The translations under genes were made by a program, and so were the position numbers. A stretch of 43,578 nt of DNA from Muribaculaceae bacterium (lineage in GTDB: Bacteria > Cyanobacteriota > Vampirovibrionia > Gastranaerophilales > Gastranaerophilaceae), in contig JAMPCZ010000001.1 of NCBI GenBank assembly GCA_023665935.1, positions 1-43,578 on the forward strand. The letters run 5' to 3'. Within the stretch, counting starts at the first letter, position 1. Each line of letters begins with the position of its first letter. Below the pieces are notes generated by a model. That model worked only from the letters and a program-made list of their open reading frames with translations. It searched no databases and was not told where the DNA came from. Below, piece after piece: positions 7,903-15,469 of this stretch.

Positions 7903-8181
7903 ATGGCACGTTCATTAAAAAAAGGTGCATATGTAGAAGAAGCTCTACAAAAGAAAATCGAAAAAATGAATGCTAACTCTGACAAAAAAGTTATCAAAAC
8001 TTGGTCAAGAGCATCAATGATTGTACCTGATATGTTAGGTCATACTATTGCTGTTCACAACGGTAAAACTCACGTACCTGTTTATGTAACAGAACAAATG
8101 GTAGGACACAAATTGGGTGAGTTCGCACCTACAAGATTATTCAAAGGTCACGCTGGTGCAGATAAAGCAAAAAGAGGTTAG
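7903..8181 (+). CDS. rpsS: 30S ribosomal protein S19
   Basis: S19 is a 30S head protein that contacts S13 and the decoding site. The 92 residues begin [19 protein letters not shown] and include [20 protein letters not shown] and [20 protein letters not shown], all typical. AAAAAAGGAG lies about 7 bases before the ATG. It follows the terminator-like hairpin and shares its strand and spacing with rplV 47 bases downstream. Confidence 0.95.
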   Translation: MARSLKKGAYVEEALQKKIEKMNANSDKKVIKTWSRASMIVPDMLGHTIAVHNGKTHVPVYVTEQMVGHKLGEFAPTRLFKGHAGADKAKRG

Positions 8182-8228
8182 TACAAATAATCCAAAGTGA
8201 TAATTTATATTAAATAAAGGATAAAAAA

Positions 8229-8567
8229 ATGGAAGCAAAAGCAAAACAAACAGACATAAAAATGACAGCAAGAAAACTTCGCAGAGTAATCAACGAAGTT
8301 AGAGGAAAAGCTGTTACAGAAGCTCAAGATATGTTACGTTTTATGCCTTATTTTGCAGCAAGAGTTGTAGAAAAGAACTTGAAAGCTGCTGTTGCAAACG
8401 CTCGTGAGCAATATGGAGTAGCTCCTGAATCATTAAAGATTTCACAAATCTTTGCTGATGAAAGTGTTACATATAAACGTGCAAGAACAAGAGCTCAAGG
8501 TCGTATGTATTCAAGAATGAAACGTACATCACACCTTACATTAGTAGTTAGTGATACAACAAAATAG
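8229..8567 (+). CDS. rplV: 50S ribosomal protein L22
   Basis: L22 lines the exit tunnel opposite L4. The 112 residues show [17 protein letters not shown], the helix [15 protein letters not shown], and the tunnel hairpin region [19 protein letters not shown] before the C-terminal strand [21 protein letters not shown] precedes the ATG. Only 11 bases separate its stop from rpsC, so these two keep the compact spacing expected of the operon. Confidence 0.95.
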   Translation: MEAKAKQTDIKMTARKLRRVINEVRGKAVTEAQDMLRFMPYFAARVVEKNLKAAVANAREQYGVAPESLKISQIFADESVTYKRARTRAQGRMYSRMKRTSHLTLVVSDTTK

Positions 8568-8578
8568 GAAATAATAAA

Positions 8579-9319
8579 ATGGGACAAAAAACACATCCAA
8601 CCGGATTTAGAGTAGGAATCATCCGTAACTGGGCAAGCACTTGGTATGCAAAATGGAAAGATTACGGTGTATGCGTAAAAGAAGATGATTCAATCAGAAA
8701 ATTCGTTAAGAAAAAATTATATGCAGCTGGTGTATCAAGAATTTTGATAGACAGAAAAGCTCAAAATACAACAATCACAGTTGTAACAGCTAAACCAGGT
8801 ATCGTTGTTGGTCGTGGCGGTCAAGGTATTGATGAACTTCGTCAAGAAGTTGCAAAATTCATTGGCAAACCTGTTATCATCAACGTTGTAGAAGTTGCAA
8901 GAATTGATGCTGATGCTCAACTAGTTGCTGAAAATATTGCTCAACAATTAGAAAAACGTATCGCGTTCCGTCGTGCAATGAAACAAGCAATGCAAAGAAC
9001 AATGAGATCAGGCGTTCAAGGTATCAAAGTTATGGTATCAGGACGTTTGGGCGGTGCTGAAATTGCTCGTTCTGAATGGGCTAAGGAAGGAAGAATTCCT
9101 CTTCAAACATTAAGAGCAGATGTTGATTTCGGTTTTGCAGAAGCTGATACAATTATGGGTAAAATCGGTGTTAAAGTTTGGATTTTCAAAGGCAACTTGA
9201 TGCCTGGCGAAATGGCAGACCAAAACATTAAGACAAAAAGCGGCAAAGACAGTTCTGAAAGATCAGGAAGACGTCCAAGACGCGCAAGAAATGTTGAAAC
9301 AACATCTCAAAATCAGTAA
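8579..9319 (+). CDS. rpsC: 30S ribosomal protein S3
   Basis: S3 lies at the mRNA entry tunnel and helps helicase activity. The 246-residue protein starts [18 protein letters not shown], has the KH domain with [16 protein letters not shown] (about 79-94) and the C-terminal domain with [19 protein letters not shown] and [17 protein letters not shown] Lys/Arg/Ser-rich tail of about 30 residues follows (GRRPRRARN). RBS is weak (GGAAAT), perhaps because of coupling to rplV 11 bases upstream. Confidence 0.95.
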   Translation: MGQKTHPTGFRVGIIRNWASTWYAKWKDYGVCVKEDDSIRKFVKKKLYAAGVSRILIDRKAQNTTITVVTAKPGIVVGRGGQGIDELRQEVAKFIGKPVIINVVEVARIDADAQLVAENIAQQLEKRIAFRRAMKQAMQRTMRSGVQGIKVMVSGRLGGAEIARSEWAKEGRIPLQTLRADVDFGFAEADTIMGKIGVKVWIFKGNLMPGEMADQNIKTKSGKDSSERSGRRPRRARNVETTSQNQ

Positions 9320-9347
9320 GGTATAAAAATAATAGGAGCAAAATATA

Positions 9348-9767
9348 ATGTTACAGCCTAAAAAGACTAAATACCGCAAAATGATGAAAGGCAGAATGAA
9401 AGGTACTGAAACTAGAGGTACAAAACTTGAATTCGGTCAATACGCTCTTCAAGCAGTTGAGCCGGGTTGGATTACCAGCCGACAAATTGAGGCAGCACGT
9501 CGTGCTATGACTCGTGAAATCAAACGTGGCGGTAACGTTTGGATAAAAATCTTCCCTGATAAACCGATTACTGCTAAACCTGCAGAAACTCGTATGGGTT
9601 CAGGTAAAGGTAATGTGGAATACTGGGTTGCAGTTGTTAAACCTAACAGATTATTATTTGAACTTGACTATTTCGATAGAAACACTGCAGTGCACGCATT
9701 AGAATTGGCTGCACAAAAGTTACCTATCAAAGTTAAGATAGTTGAACAACCAAGAGAACAAGCATAA
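9348..9767 (+). CDS. rplP: 50S ribosomal protein L16
   Basis: L16 organises the A-site region of the 50S subunit. The 139-residue protein shows [19 protein letters not shown], the conserved [18 protein letters not shown] and the loop [33 protein letters not shown] precedes the ATG. The 71-base spacer after it contains a hairpin (9775-9811) not usually found before rpmC. Confidence 0.95.
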   Translation: MLQPKKTKYRKMMKGRMKGTETRGTKLEFGQYALQAVEPGWITSRQIEAARRAMTREIKRGGNVWIKIFPDKPITAKPAETRMGSGKGNVEYWVAVVKPNRLLFELDYFDRNTAVHALELAAQKLPIKVKIVEQPREQA

Positions 9768-9774
9768 CAATAAC

Positions 9775-9811
9775 CTTGCCTTAACAAGAAGTATTCTTCA
9801 GGTCGGATAAG
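9775..9811 (+). promoter_or_regulatory. Nested hairpin in the rplP-rpmC spacer
   Basis: TGCCTTA pairs with TAAGGCA, enclosing an inner GAAG-TATT-CTTC hairpin. There is no T-run, so it is not a standard terminator. It is one of a series of hairpins in the spacers of this cluster. Confidence 0.45.
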
Positions 9812-9838
9812 GCAGGACAATATAAAGGAAAATAAAAA

Positions 9839-10036
9839 ATGAAATTAAGTGAAATGCGTGAAAAATCAGTAGATGAGTTACAAACAGCAGTTGAAGATTG
9901 GAAAAAACAATTACTTGAATCAAGATTGCAATTATCAACTCATAAATTAGAAAATACAGCAAGTATTTCTAAAACTAAAAAACTCATCGCTCAAGCAAAA
10001 ACAATAATAACAGAAAAAGGGGTACAAAATGCCTAA
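9839..10036 (+). CDS. rpmC: 50S ribosomal protein L29
   Basis: L29 is a two-helix protein near the tunnel exit. The 65 residues begin [15 protein letters not shown] and contain the helix [19 protein letters not shown], matching the family's usual 60-70 residues. AAAGGAAAATAAAAA precedes the ATG. Its end overlaps the start of rpsQ by 8 bases, so translation is probably coupled. Confidence 0.93.
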   Translation: MKLSEMREKSVDELQTAVEDWKKQLLESRLQLSTHKLENTASISKTKKLIAQAKTIITEKGVQNA

Positions 10037-10274
10037 GAAAGAAAAACAAGGACTAGTAGTTAGTAACAAAATGGATAAAACTGTAGTTGTTAAAGTTGCT
10101 GATTATGAACCACATCCAAAATACAAAAAGATTATGGAATCTAATAAAAACTATAAAGCTCACGATGCTGAAAATGTCTGCAATGAAGGCGATGTAGTAA
10201 GAATCGTTGAAAACAGACCAATTTCAGGCGGAAAACGCTGGGTCGTAGCTGAAGTAGTTGAAAAAGCACGTTAA
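10029..10274 (+). CDS. rpsQ: 30S ribosomal protein S17
   Basis: S17 is an early-binding OB-fold protein of the 30S body. The 81 residues include [16 protein letters not shown], the [18 protein letters not shown] loop and [20 protein letters not shown], all conserved. The start overlaps rpmC by 8 bases, with AAAAAGGGG as ribosome site inside rpmC. A 131-base hairpin-rich spacer separates it from rplN. Confidence 0.95.
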   Translation: MPKKEKQGLVVSNKMDKTVVVKVADYEPHPKYKKIMESNKNYKAHDAENVCNEGDVVRIVENRPISGGKRWVVAEVVEKAR

Positions 10275-10284
10275 TACTTGACGA

Positions 10285-10365
10285 GCCTTCAGGCGAGTTT
10301 AGTAGGAACGAGTCCTGAACCGGTTTCAGGACCCTTAAAGAAAAGCAGCATTACCAAAGAGTAAT
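10285..10365 (+). promoter_or_regulatory. String of hairpins in the rpsQ-rplN spacer
   Basis: Three hairpins follow each other: GCCT-TC-AGGC (10285-10294), GTCCTGAA with TTCAGGAC (10312-10332), and ATTAC with GTAAT (10350-10365). The middle one belongs to the TCCTGAA/TTCAGGA dispersed repeat family seen at 39503. No T-runs follow, so a terminator is not indicated. Confidence 0.5.
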
Positions 10366-10405
10366 GAGAGGCGAATGTAGTAGAAGATACTAAAAGGAAA
10401 GAAAA

Positions 10406-10774
10406 ATGATACAACAAGAAACAAGACTAGAAGTAGCAGATAACACAGGTGCAAAACAATTGTTATGTATCCGTGTTATGGGTAGCTCAAATAAAAAATT
10501 TGCAGCAGTCGGCGATGAAATCGTTGCTTCTGTAAAAGATGCGACTCCAAATATGGCTGTGAAAAAAGGTGAAGTTGTCAGAGCTGTTGTAGTAAGAACT
10601 AAAGCAGATATCAAACGTAATGACGGTTCTGTTATCAGATTTGATGAAAATGCTGCAGTTATTATTAACAAAGACGGCAACCCTAGAGGAACTCGTGTTT
10701 TCGGACCTGTAGCTCGTGAATTGAGAGATAAAGGTTATATGAAAATAGTTTCTCTTGCACCGGAAGTAATCTAA
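10406..10774 (+). CDS. rplN: 50S ribosomal protein L14
   Basis: L14 lies at the intersubunit face and contacts L19 and 16S rRNA helix 14. The 122 residues start [17 protein letters not shown] and contain [38 protein letters not shown] and [20 protein letters not shown], the full-length family pattern. AAAAGGAAAGAAAA precedes the ATG. An open frame on the opposite strand is a shadow. Confidence 0.96.
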   Translation: MIQQETRLEVADNTGAKQLLCIRVMGSSNKKFAAVGDEIVASVKDATPNMAVKKGEVVRAVVVRTKADIKRNDGSVIRFDENAAVIINKDGNPRGTRVFGPVARELRDKGYMKIVSLAPEVI

Positions 10775-10846
10775 TATACACAAACCATGTAATAGACTCT
10801 ATAATGTTAATGGAGTCAGTCCATGTAAGGAAACCAGGAGAAAAAA

Positions 10847-11185
10847 ATGACAAACAAAGATAAAAAAAGCTTACACGTAAAAACTAGCGACAGAGTCGTA
10901 GTTATTGCTGGTAAGGACAAAGGAAAAATCGGTAACGTAAAAAAAGTTGACCTTGAAAAAGGAAGAGTAATTGTTGAAGGTGCCAATATGGTTACTAAAG
11001 CTCAAAAACCTCAACCTGCAGCAGGAATCCAAGGCGGACTTATCAAATTGGAAGCTCCGATTGATTCATCAAATGTGATGATTGTTTGCCCGGCTTGTGA
11101 AAAGGCAACAAGAGTTGAAATGAAAGTTATCGATGGTAAAAAAGTTCGCGTTTGTAAAAAATGCGGTGAACAACTAGATGCTTAA
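10847..11185 (+). CDS. rplX: 50S ribosomal protein L24
   Basis: L24 starts 50S assembly. The 112-residue protein has a KOW motif (SDRVVVIAGKDKGKIGNVKK, about 15-34) and a C-terminal zinc-ribbon-like section with CPAC near residue 84 and CKKC near 105, giving four cysteines in CxxC pairs, as found in many low-GC bacteria. AGGAG lies 7 bases before the ATG. The 72-base spacer upstream carries a GACTC/GAGTC hairpin flanked by direct copies of CCATGTAA. Confidence 0.95.
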   Translation: MTNKDKKSLHVKTSDRVVVIAGKDKGKIGNVKKVDLEKGRVIVEGANMVTKAQKPQPAAGIQGGLIKLEAPIDSSNVMIVCPACEKATRVEMKVIDGKKVRVCKKCGEQLDA

Positions 11186-11194
11186 TGTGTAGCT

Positions 11195-11206
11195 CCTCAA
11201 TTGAGG
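11195..11206. repeat. Perfect 12-base palindrome in the rplX-rplE spacer
   Basis: CCTCAATTGAGG reads the same on both strands and lies 10 bases after the rplX stop. As RNA it could form only a short hairpin; it could equally be a protein site. Role unknown. Confidence 0.5.
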
Positions 11207-11242
11207 ACACGACATTAATACCAATAGTAAAGGAAAAGAAAA

Positions 11243-11797
11243 ATGACAGTAACAAAAAACTTAAAAACTAAATATCAAGAAGATGTTGTACCGGCTTTGA
11301 AAGAAAAGTTCGGATACAAAAATGATCACCAAGTACCAAAACTTGTAAAAGTTGTTTTGAACATGGGTGTTGGTGAAGCTTCTCACAATTCAAAAATTGC
11401 TGAAGCTATTGAAGCTCAATTAACAAAAATTGCCGGTCAAAAAGCAGTTGTTACCAAAGCTAAAAAATCAATCGCTTCATACAAATTGAGAGAAGGTATG
11501 CCGGTAGGTGCAATGGCTACATTGCGCGGCGAAAGAATGTATGATTTCTTACAAAAACTTATTTGTGTTGTTCTTCCAAGAATCCGTGACTTCCGCGGTA
11601 TCAGTGCAAAAAGTTTCGATGGTCGTGGAAACTATACATTAGGCTTGAAAGAACAAGCTTTATTCCCTGAAATCACTTATGAAGAAGTTGATTTGGTTAA
11701 GGGTATGAACGTGTCTGTAATTACAACAGCTGAAACTGATGAAGAAGCTCGCGAATTACTAAGACTTTTGGGAATGCCTTTCAAAGGGTTGAAATAG
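11243..11797 (+). CDS. rplE: 50S ribosomal protein L5
   Basis: L5 binds 5S rRNA and forms the central protuberance. The 184 residues contain [36 protein letters not shown], the loop [19 protein letters not shown] and [17 protein letters not shown], all standard. AAAGGAAAAGAAAA precedes the ATG. A dispersed repeat (11816-11863) follows in the spacer to rpsN. Confidence 0.96.
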   Translation: MTVTKNLKTKYQEDVVPALKEKFGYKNDHQVPKLVKVVLNMGVGEASHNSKIAEAIEAQLTKIAGQKAVVTKAKKSIASYKLREGMPVGAMATLRGERMYDFLQKLICVVLPRIRDFRGISAKSFDGRGNYTLGLKEQALFPEITYEEVDLVKGMNVSVITTAETDEEARELLRLLGMPFKGLK

Positions 11798-11815
11798 TTA
11801 AAATCTTCGGCTTGT

Positions 11816-11863
11816 GTCATTCTGAGCGATAGCGAAGAATCCCGCACAAAGCCCCAGGATGAC
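11816..11863. mobile_element. MITE-like palindromic repeat in the rplE-rpsN spacer
   Basis: A 48-base unit begins GTCATTCTG and ends CAGGATGAC, terminal inverted repeats with one mismatch. Inside lies the ATTCTGAGCG...CGAAGAAT hairpin. The inner hairpin is flanked by near-inverted arms GGCTTGT and ACAAAGCC. It lies inside a transcribed ribosomal operon. Confidence 0.6.
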
Positions 11864-11903
11864 AAATAGACGTAAGTAATAAAGAACATAAAAGGAGAAA
11901 TTC

Positions 11904-12110
11904 ATGGCTAAGAAAGCGATGATTAACAAAGAACTTAGACGAGAAAAACTTGCTGCAGCAGGTAAATACCCTGTAGTAAGACTTCACAACAGATGTTCTA
12001 TTTGTGGAAGACCTCACGGGTTCCACAGAGATTTCGGTTTGTGCAGAATCTGTTTAAGAAAAATGGCTCACCAAGGTTTATTGCCTGGTGTTACAAAAGC
12101 AAGCTGGTAG
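11904..12110 (+). CDS. rpsN: 30S ribosomal protein S14, zinc type
   Basis: S14 is a 30S head protein. This 68-residue form has [20 protein letters not shown], two CxxC pairs that bind zinc, and ends LPGVTKASW like other zinc-type S14 proteins (about 61 residues) rather than the 100-residue zinc-free form. AAAGGAG lies about 7 bases before the ATG. It is the last gene before the cluster is interrupted by a terminator and an antisense gene. Confidence 0.95.
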   Translation: MAKKAMINKELRREKLAAAGKYPVVRLHNRCSICGRPHGFHRDFGLCRICLRKMAHQGLLPGVTKASW

Positions 12111-12188
12111 GAAATGTCTTAGCGTAGCGGGTTAAATACCTGAGTTTATGTAATGACGTTGATTACTAAAATGCAATAATGACTGAAA

Positions 12189-12218
12189 AGAAAAAGAGCG
12201 TGAAAACGCTCTTTTTCT
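12189..12218 (+). terminator. Strong terminator after rpsN
   Basis: A 12-bp perfect stem AGAAAAAGAGCG/CGCTCTTTTTCT closes a TGAAAA loop, with the T-run forming part of the 3' arm. It should end transcription of the rpsJ-rpsN part of the cluster. Confidence 0.85.
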
Positions 12219-12229
12219 GTCTGTGTCTA

Positions 12230-12250
12230 CCCTCCCTATCCGGGGAGGGG
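12230..12250. repeat. G/C-rich dispersed palindrome (core only)
   Basis: CCCTCCC...GGGGAGGGG hairpin of the same family as 125, 34528, 39588 and 39649, lacking the G-rich tail. It lies between the terminator and the antisense orphan gene. Confidence 0.55.
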
Positions 12251-12289
12251 ATTTTCAAAGCTATCTCATTCCGTTTTTATATTTGTTTT

Positions 12290-12592
12290 TTAAGCGATTT
12301 TTTCAAATTTTTGACCGCAATTATTCATACATTTTTCAAAATGTGCATCTTCTGAATCAGGAATATCATAAATTACATTACAAGGTGCGGTTTTGTTTTC
12401 GTTATAAACACCACTAAAGAATTTATCGAATTTTGTAGAAATTTGCTCGTAATTGTTCACCTGGTTCAACCACATTCCGAGCATTAAATCTCTGTCAATG
12501 CAGGCTTCACCACTTGGCATATTTTGGTTTGCATTAACCTTGTATTTACCTGAAAATACCGGAGTTGTTGAATTGATTGCTGAGATATTCAT
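12290..12592 (-). CDS. Hypothetical protein inserted antisense in the ribosomal cluster
   Basis: Not recognised. The 100-residue product starts MNISAINSTTPVFSGKYKVN, again with an early Phe followed by Gly (FSGK), and has four scattered cysteines (CID, PCN, KCM, NCG), no signal peptide and no membrane segment. AAAGGA lies about 11 bases before its ATG. It sits between rpsN and rpsH on the opposite strand, a place normally occupied by a few bases only, so it is probably a later insertion. It is judged real from its codon-like composition and the family-like N-terminus; expression is unproven. Confidence 0.7.
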   Translation of the reverse strand: MNISAINSTTPVFSGKYKVNANQNMPSGEACIDRDLMLGMWLNQVNNYEQISTKFDKFFSGVYNENKTAPCNVIYDIPDSEDAHFEKCMNNCGQKFEKIA

Positions 12593-12693
12593 AAATTAAT
12601 AATCCTTTCTGTTTTACTGATTCTTGCTTTTAACTAATGTGTATAAACAGAATATTTTGCTACTTCATTTGTAACATTTTTACAAAAATTAAT

Positions 12694-12721
12694 TTGCATT
12701 CAATTATGTTCATGTGATAAT
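12694..12721 (+). promoter_or_regulatory. Promoter for the rpsH-rplF-rplR section
   Basis: TTGCAT (12694-12699), 16-base spacer, GATAAT (12716-12721) preceded by TG at 12713-12714, an extended -10. The start would be near 12728, giving a leader of about 150 bases before rpsH. Confidence 0.6.
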
Positions 12722-12736
12722 AATTATACAGTTCCA

Positions 12737-12804
12737 AACTGCCGAAACACGCCAGGGGCGGAAATAAAGATGAATATCGCTAAAATCCGCGTGAGGCAAC
12801 AGTT
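12737..12804 (+). promoter_or_regulatory. Structured leader element upstream of rpsH
   Basis: Nested pairings can be traced by eye: AACTG (12737-12741) with CAGTT (12800-12804), CAC (12748-12750) with GTG (12791-12793), and GCGGA (12758-12762) with TCCGC (12786-12790). The arms are in register, so a single multi-part fold is possible. S8 is a known translational repressor of the spc operon in Escherichia coli; a similar role here is only a guess. Confidence 0.5.
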
Positions 12805-12877
12805 AATTCGGTAAGTGGTGTAATAGTTAATCAAGGATACTGCCTTATAACTGTGAGGTAAGTCCGGAGGAATTAGA

Positions 12878-13276
12878 ATGTCAATGACAGATCCTATAGC
12901 AGATATGCTAACAAGAATCAGAAACGCTAACATGGTTAAGCACGAATCAGTTGAAGTACCTGCTTCAAAACTAAAAGTTCAATTAGCTAAAGTTTTGAAA
13001 GAAGAAGGTTATATTGCTGATTACGAAGTGAAAGAATCAGGAAAATTCAAAGTGATTTCTATCACATTGAAGTATGATGAAAGCGGAAAATCTGTAATCA
13101 CAAAATTACAAAGAGTTTCAAAACCTGGTTTGAGAAGCTACTCAAAATCTAAAAACTTACAAAAAGTTTTAGGTGGTATGGGGGTAGCTATCGTTTCAAC
13201 TCCGAAAGGCTTGTTGACTGACAGAAAAGCAAGAAAAGAAAACGTTGGCGGCGAAGTTCTTTGCTACGTTTACTAA
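12878..13276 (+). CDS. rpsH: 30S ribosomal protein S8
   Basis: S8 binds the central domain of 16S rRNA. The 132 residues start [18 protein letters not shown], include [19 protein letters not shown] and end with the conserved [25 protein letters not shown] at 12866-12870 lies 7 bases before ATG 12878, which decides for the Met-Ser-Met start over the second ATG. It is the first gene after the interruption and has its own promoter and leader. Confidence 0.96.
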   Translation: MSMTDPIADMLTRIRNANMVKHESVEVPASKLKVQLAKVLKEEGYIADYEVKESGKFKVISITLKYDESGKSVITKLQRVSKPGLRSYSKSKNLQKVLGGMGVAIVSTPKGLLTDRKARKENVGGEVLCYVY

Positions 13277-13324
13277 TCTGCTAAGCCGATGTGAAGTGTT
13301 TGCGATGAGCGGAACGAGCAGGGT

Positions 13325-13440
13325 ACGAAACATTATGTGACCGCCGTTGTGACTGAAGTGAAAACGGAAGGAACGAACAAATCTTTGATTTGACAGGCGG
13401 GAAAAGTAAGCGAAGCCGGTGTGAAATACCGGTATGGTTC
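13325..13440 (+). promoter_or_regulatory. Two-module structured element in the rpsH-rplF spacer (copy 2)
   Basis: The 76-base module (13325-13400) comes first and the CCGGT/ACCGG hairpin module (13415-13440) second, the reverse of the order in the rplC-rplD spacer. The hairpin differs from copy 1 by a change from a G-U to an A-U closing pair, keeping the stem. Confidence 0.65.
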
Positions 13441-13501
13441 AAACATAATTGGTAGAAAAGTTTGAAATAAGTACACAATATACCACAAGGAGAATTTAAA
13501 A

Positions 13502-14041
13502 ATGTCAAGAATTGGTAAAAAACCTATAGAAATTCCTCAAGGTGTTGAGGTTAAAATTGAAGGACAAGTTGTTACAGCTAAAGGACCTTTAGGTACAGAA
13601 GTTGTAAATGTTCGTCCTGAAATTGCAGTAAAAATTGAAGATAATCAAATCGTATTATCTAAAGTTGGAACTTCTCGTGAAACTGACGCTTTGTTCGGTT
13701 TATCAAGAACATTGGTTGCTAACGCTGTTACAGGTGTTAAAGACGGTTTCATCAAGAAGCTTGAAATCAACGGTGTAGGTTACAGAGCACAAATGCAAGG
13801 TAATACTTTGAATATGGCTTTGGGCTACTCTCACCCTGTTGATATCGTTCCGCCTGAAGGTATTACAATTACTGTTGAAGCTAACACAAAAATCACTGTT
13901 AAAGGTTCTAACAAACAAACAGTTGGTGATGTTGCAGCTTTAATCAGATCAAAACGTAAGCCTGAAGTATACAAAGGTAAAGGTGTTAAATACGAAGGCG
14001 AATACATCAGACGTAAAGCTGGTAAAGCTGGTAAGAAATAA
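13502..14041 (+). CDS. rplF: 50S ribosomal protein L6
   Basis: L6 lies near the factor-binding site. The 179-residue protein has MSRIGKKPIEIPQGVEV, the repeat domains with GVKDGFIKKLEINGVGYRA and the C-terminal PEVYKGKGVKYEGEYIRRKA. AAGGAGAATTTAAAA precedes the ATG. A 225-base spacer upstream carries the shared structured element; a 196-base spacer with two long hairpins follows. Confidence 0.96.
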   Translation: MSRIGKKPIEIPQGVEVKIEGQVVTAKGPLGTEVVNVRPEIAVKIEDNQIVLSKVGTSRETDALFGLSRTLVANAVTGVKDGFIKKLEINGVGYRAQMQGNTLNMALGYSHPVDIVPPEGITITVEANTKITVKGSNKQTVGDVAALIRSKRKPEVYKGKGVKYEGEYIRRKAGKAGKK

Positions 14042-14074
14042 GATAGCTGTTTGCGAGCGTAGCGAGCATTACAG

Positions 14075-14160
14075 GTATTATGTCTTGAATTTGATTCAAG
14101 ATATAGTATCCAAAATTTTTAAGATTCTGAATCGAGTTCAGAATGACAAAAATTTTGGAT
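14075..14160. repeat. Two stacked hairpins; dispersed core inside perfect inverted arms
   Basis: The first hairpin (14075-14111) centres on TCTTGAAT-TTG-ATTCAAGA with G-U pairs outside. The second has 13-base perfect arms ATCCAAAATTTTT (14108-14120) and AAAAATTTTGGAT (14148-14160) that directly abut a 27-base core (14121-14147). The core is the reverse complement of the one at 22687-22713 with one difference. The arms are unrelated to those at that site. Confidence 0.75.
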
Positions 14161-14237
14161 TGTACAATTTAAAGCCCATATAAACCCTCAAGCTGGTTAC
14201 TTGAGAAGGTTTGGGTAAAACGAAAGGATAAAATAAA

Positions 14238-14606
14238 ATGATTAAACAACAAACAAGAAAACCATTAGTTCAAAAAAGACACAGATCAATCAGAGTTAAA
14301 TTGGCTGGTACTGCTGAATTCCCAAGATTAGCTGTATACAGAAGTACAAAACACATTTATGCTCAATTGATTGATGATGATAATCATGTAACATTGGCTT
14401 CAGCATCATCTAACGACAAAGACTTAAGAGAAAAATTAGCTCACGGTGGTAACATCGAAGCTGCTAAGGTTGTTGGTGAAGCTATTGCTCAAAAAGCTAA
14501 AAAAGCCGGTGTTGAATGTGTTGTATTTGACAGAGGCGGATTCTTATATCACGGTAGAGTTGCAGCATTAGCTGATGCTGCTAGAGAAGCCGGTTTGATG
14601 TTCTAA
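14238..14606 (+). CDS. rplR: 50S ribosomal protein L18
   Basis: L18 binds 5S rRNA together with L5. The 122 residues show [36 protein letters not shown], and the C-terminal [26 protein letters not shown], cut at the usual length. AAAGGATAAAATAAA precedes the ATG. It is the last gene of the cluster here: a strong terminator follows, so rpsE, rpmD, rplO and secY must lie elsewhere in the genome if present. Confidence 0.96.
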   Translation: MIKQQTRKPLVQKRHRSIRVKLAGTAEFPRLAVYRSTKHIYAQLIDDDNHVTLASASSNDKDLREKLAHGGNIEAAKVVGEAIAQKAKKAGVECVVFDRGGFLYHGRVAALADAAREAGLMF

Positions 14607-14628
14607 GAATTTGTTTCAATATTTAAAG

Positions 14629-14676
14629 ACGACCAAAATTTCCAAGTTCTAAATAACGGAGTTTTGGTCGTTTTTT
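14629..14676 (+). terminator. Intrinsic terminator after rplR
   Basis: ACGACCAAAA (14629-14638) pairs with TTTTGGTCGT (14662-14671), followed by TTTTT. It marks the end of the ribosomal transcription unit. Confidence 0.85.
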
Positions 14677-14704
14677 ACTTGTCAAAGGATGAAAAATATT
14701 GTAC

Positions 14705-14710
14705 TATAAT
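14705..14710 (+). promoter_or_regulatory. Likely -10 box of the DUF1796 gene
   Basis: An exact TATAAT. A TTGTCA lies 20 bases upstream, longer than the ideal spacing, so the -35 assignment is weak. Start would be about 13 bases before ATG 14730. Confidence 0.45.
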
Positions 14711-14729
14711 ATTGAATTTGGAATTAAGA

Positions 14730-15404
14730 ATGATGAATAAAAGATGTGAAATAATCAGTTTGGGAACGAACTGTTTGGTTAGAAATATTTTAACCCGTCA
14801 CGGGATAAAACCTTCAAAAGCTCAAGGAGAGTTATCCTGTCCGTTTGATTTGGTTTTGCATCCGATTTCAGTTATTGTTAACGCGATTGAAAACGATTTT
14901 GCGGATTATCTTGACGGATTTTACTATGATGTGGCAAAACGGCGTAATATTTTTGATTTCTTTCGTAAGGATTCTTGCTGGAGAAAAACTGATGGTACGG
15001 AATTTGCTCATGATAAGGATTTTAAGTCAGGTGATTTGGAAAAGTTAAAGGATAGAATAGGCAGGCGTGTTGCGAATTTCAGGGAAATTATCGGTTCAGA
15101 TTCCAAGCTTTTGTTTGTCATAAATATTCGTGATGCCGAAAGTCGTTCATATATAAATAAACTTTATGATATTTTGAAAGTTAAGTGCAAATCCAAGAAA
15201 TTTGTCCTTGCGGTATTGGATTTTAATGGGATTTCAAACAGTAATTTCTATCCTCAGGTTAAGGTTTTGAATTTGCCGATGCCTTGTGATGATTATCATA
15301 AAATTTGGTTTAAAAGGTCATTTTACCTGCGCACAGAACTTGGTGCATATACAGAAAAATGTGTTGCGGAATTTATCCAAAATATTATTGATACGGAGTT
15401 TTAA
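14730..15404 (+). CDS. DUF1796 family protein (putative papain-like cysteine peptidase)
   Basis: The N-terminal pattern CEIISLGTNCLVRNIL followed by CPFDLVLHP matches DUF1796, a family annotated as putative papain-like peptidases and often found near surface polysaccharide genes; the Cys of GTNC is the candidate nucleophile. Biochemical function is not established. The product is 224 residues from ATG 14730 (or 223 from 14733), close to the family's usual size; upstream in-frame codons to 14664 overlap the rplR terminator and the promoter box and are excluded. There is no signal peptide. It is a lone gene between the ribosomal terminator and convergent trmFO. Confidence 0.75.
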   Translation: MMNKRCEIISLGTNCLVRNILTRHGIKPSKAQGELSCPFDLVLHPISVIVNAIENDFADYLDGFYYDVAKRRNIFDFFRKDSCWRKTDGTEFAHDKDFKSGDLEKLKDRIGRRVANFREIIGSDSKLLFVINIRDAESRSYINKLYDILKVKCKSKKFVLAVLDFNGISNSNFYPQVKVLNLPMPCDDYHKIWFKRSFYLRTELGAYTEKCVAEFIQNIIDTEF

Positions 15405-15431
15405 AAGATTTTCACGTAATAATTCTAATGT

Positions 15432-15457
15432 ATCGTGCTAGACTTGTTTCAGCATCT
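15432..15457. repeat. Dispersed hairpin variant between convergent genes
   Basis: TGCT...CTTGTTTCAGCA is a variant of the TCCTGAA-CTTG-TTTCAGGA hairpin in which the C-G pair is swapped to G-C on both arms. It lies between DUF1796 and trmFO and may contribute to termination. Confidence 0.5.
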
Positions 15458-15469
15458 ATTATCATATTT

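Noticed and set aside
10487-10783. Minus-strand frame overlapping rplN
   Set aside because: Shadow of a well-conserved ribosomal gene, with no ribosome site.
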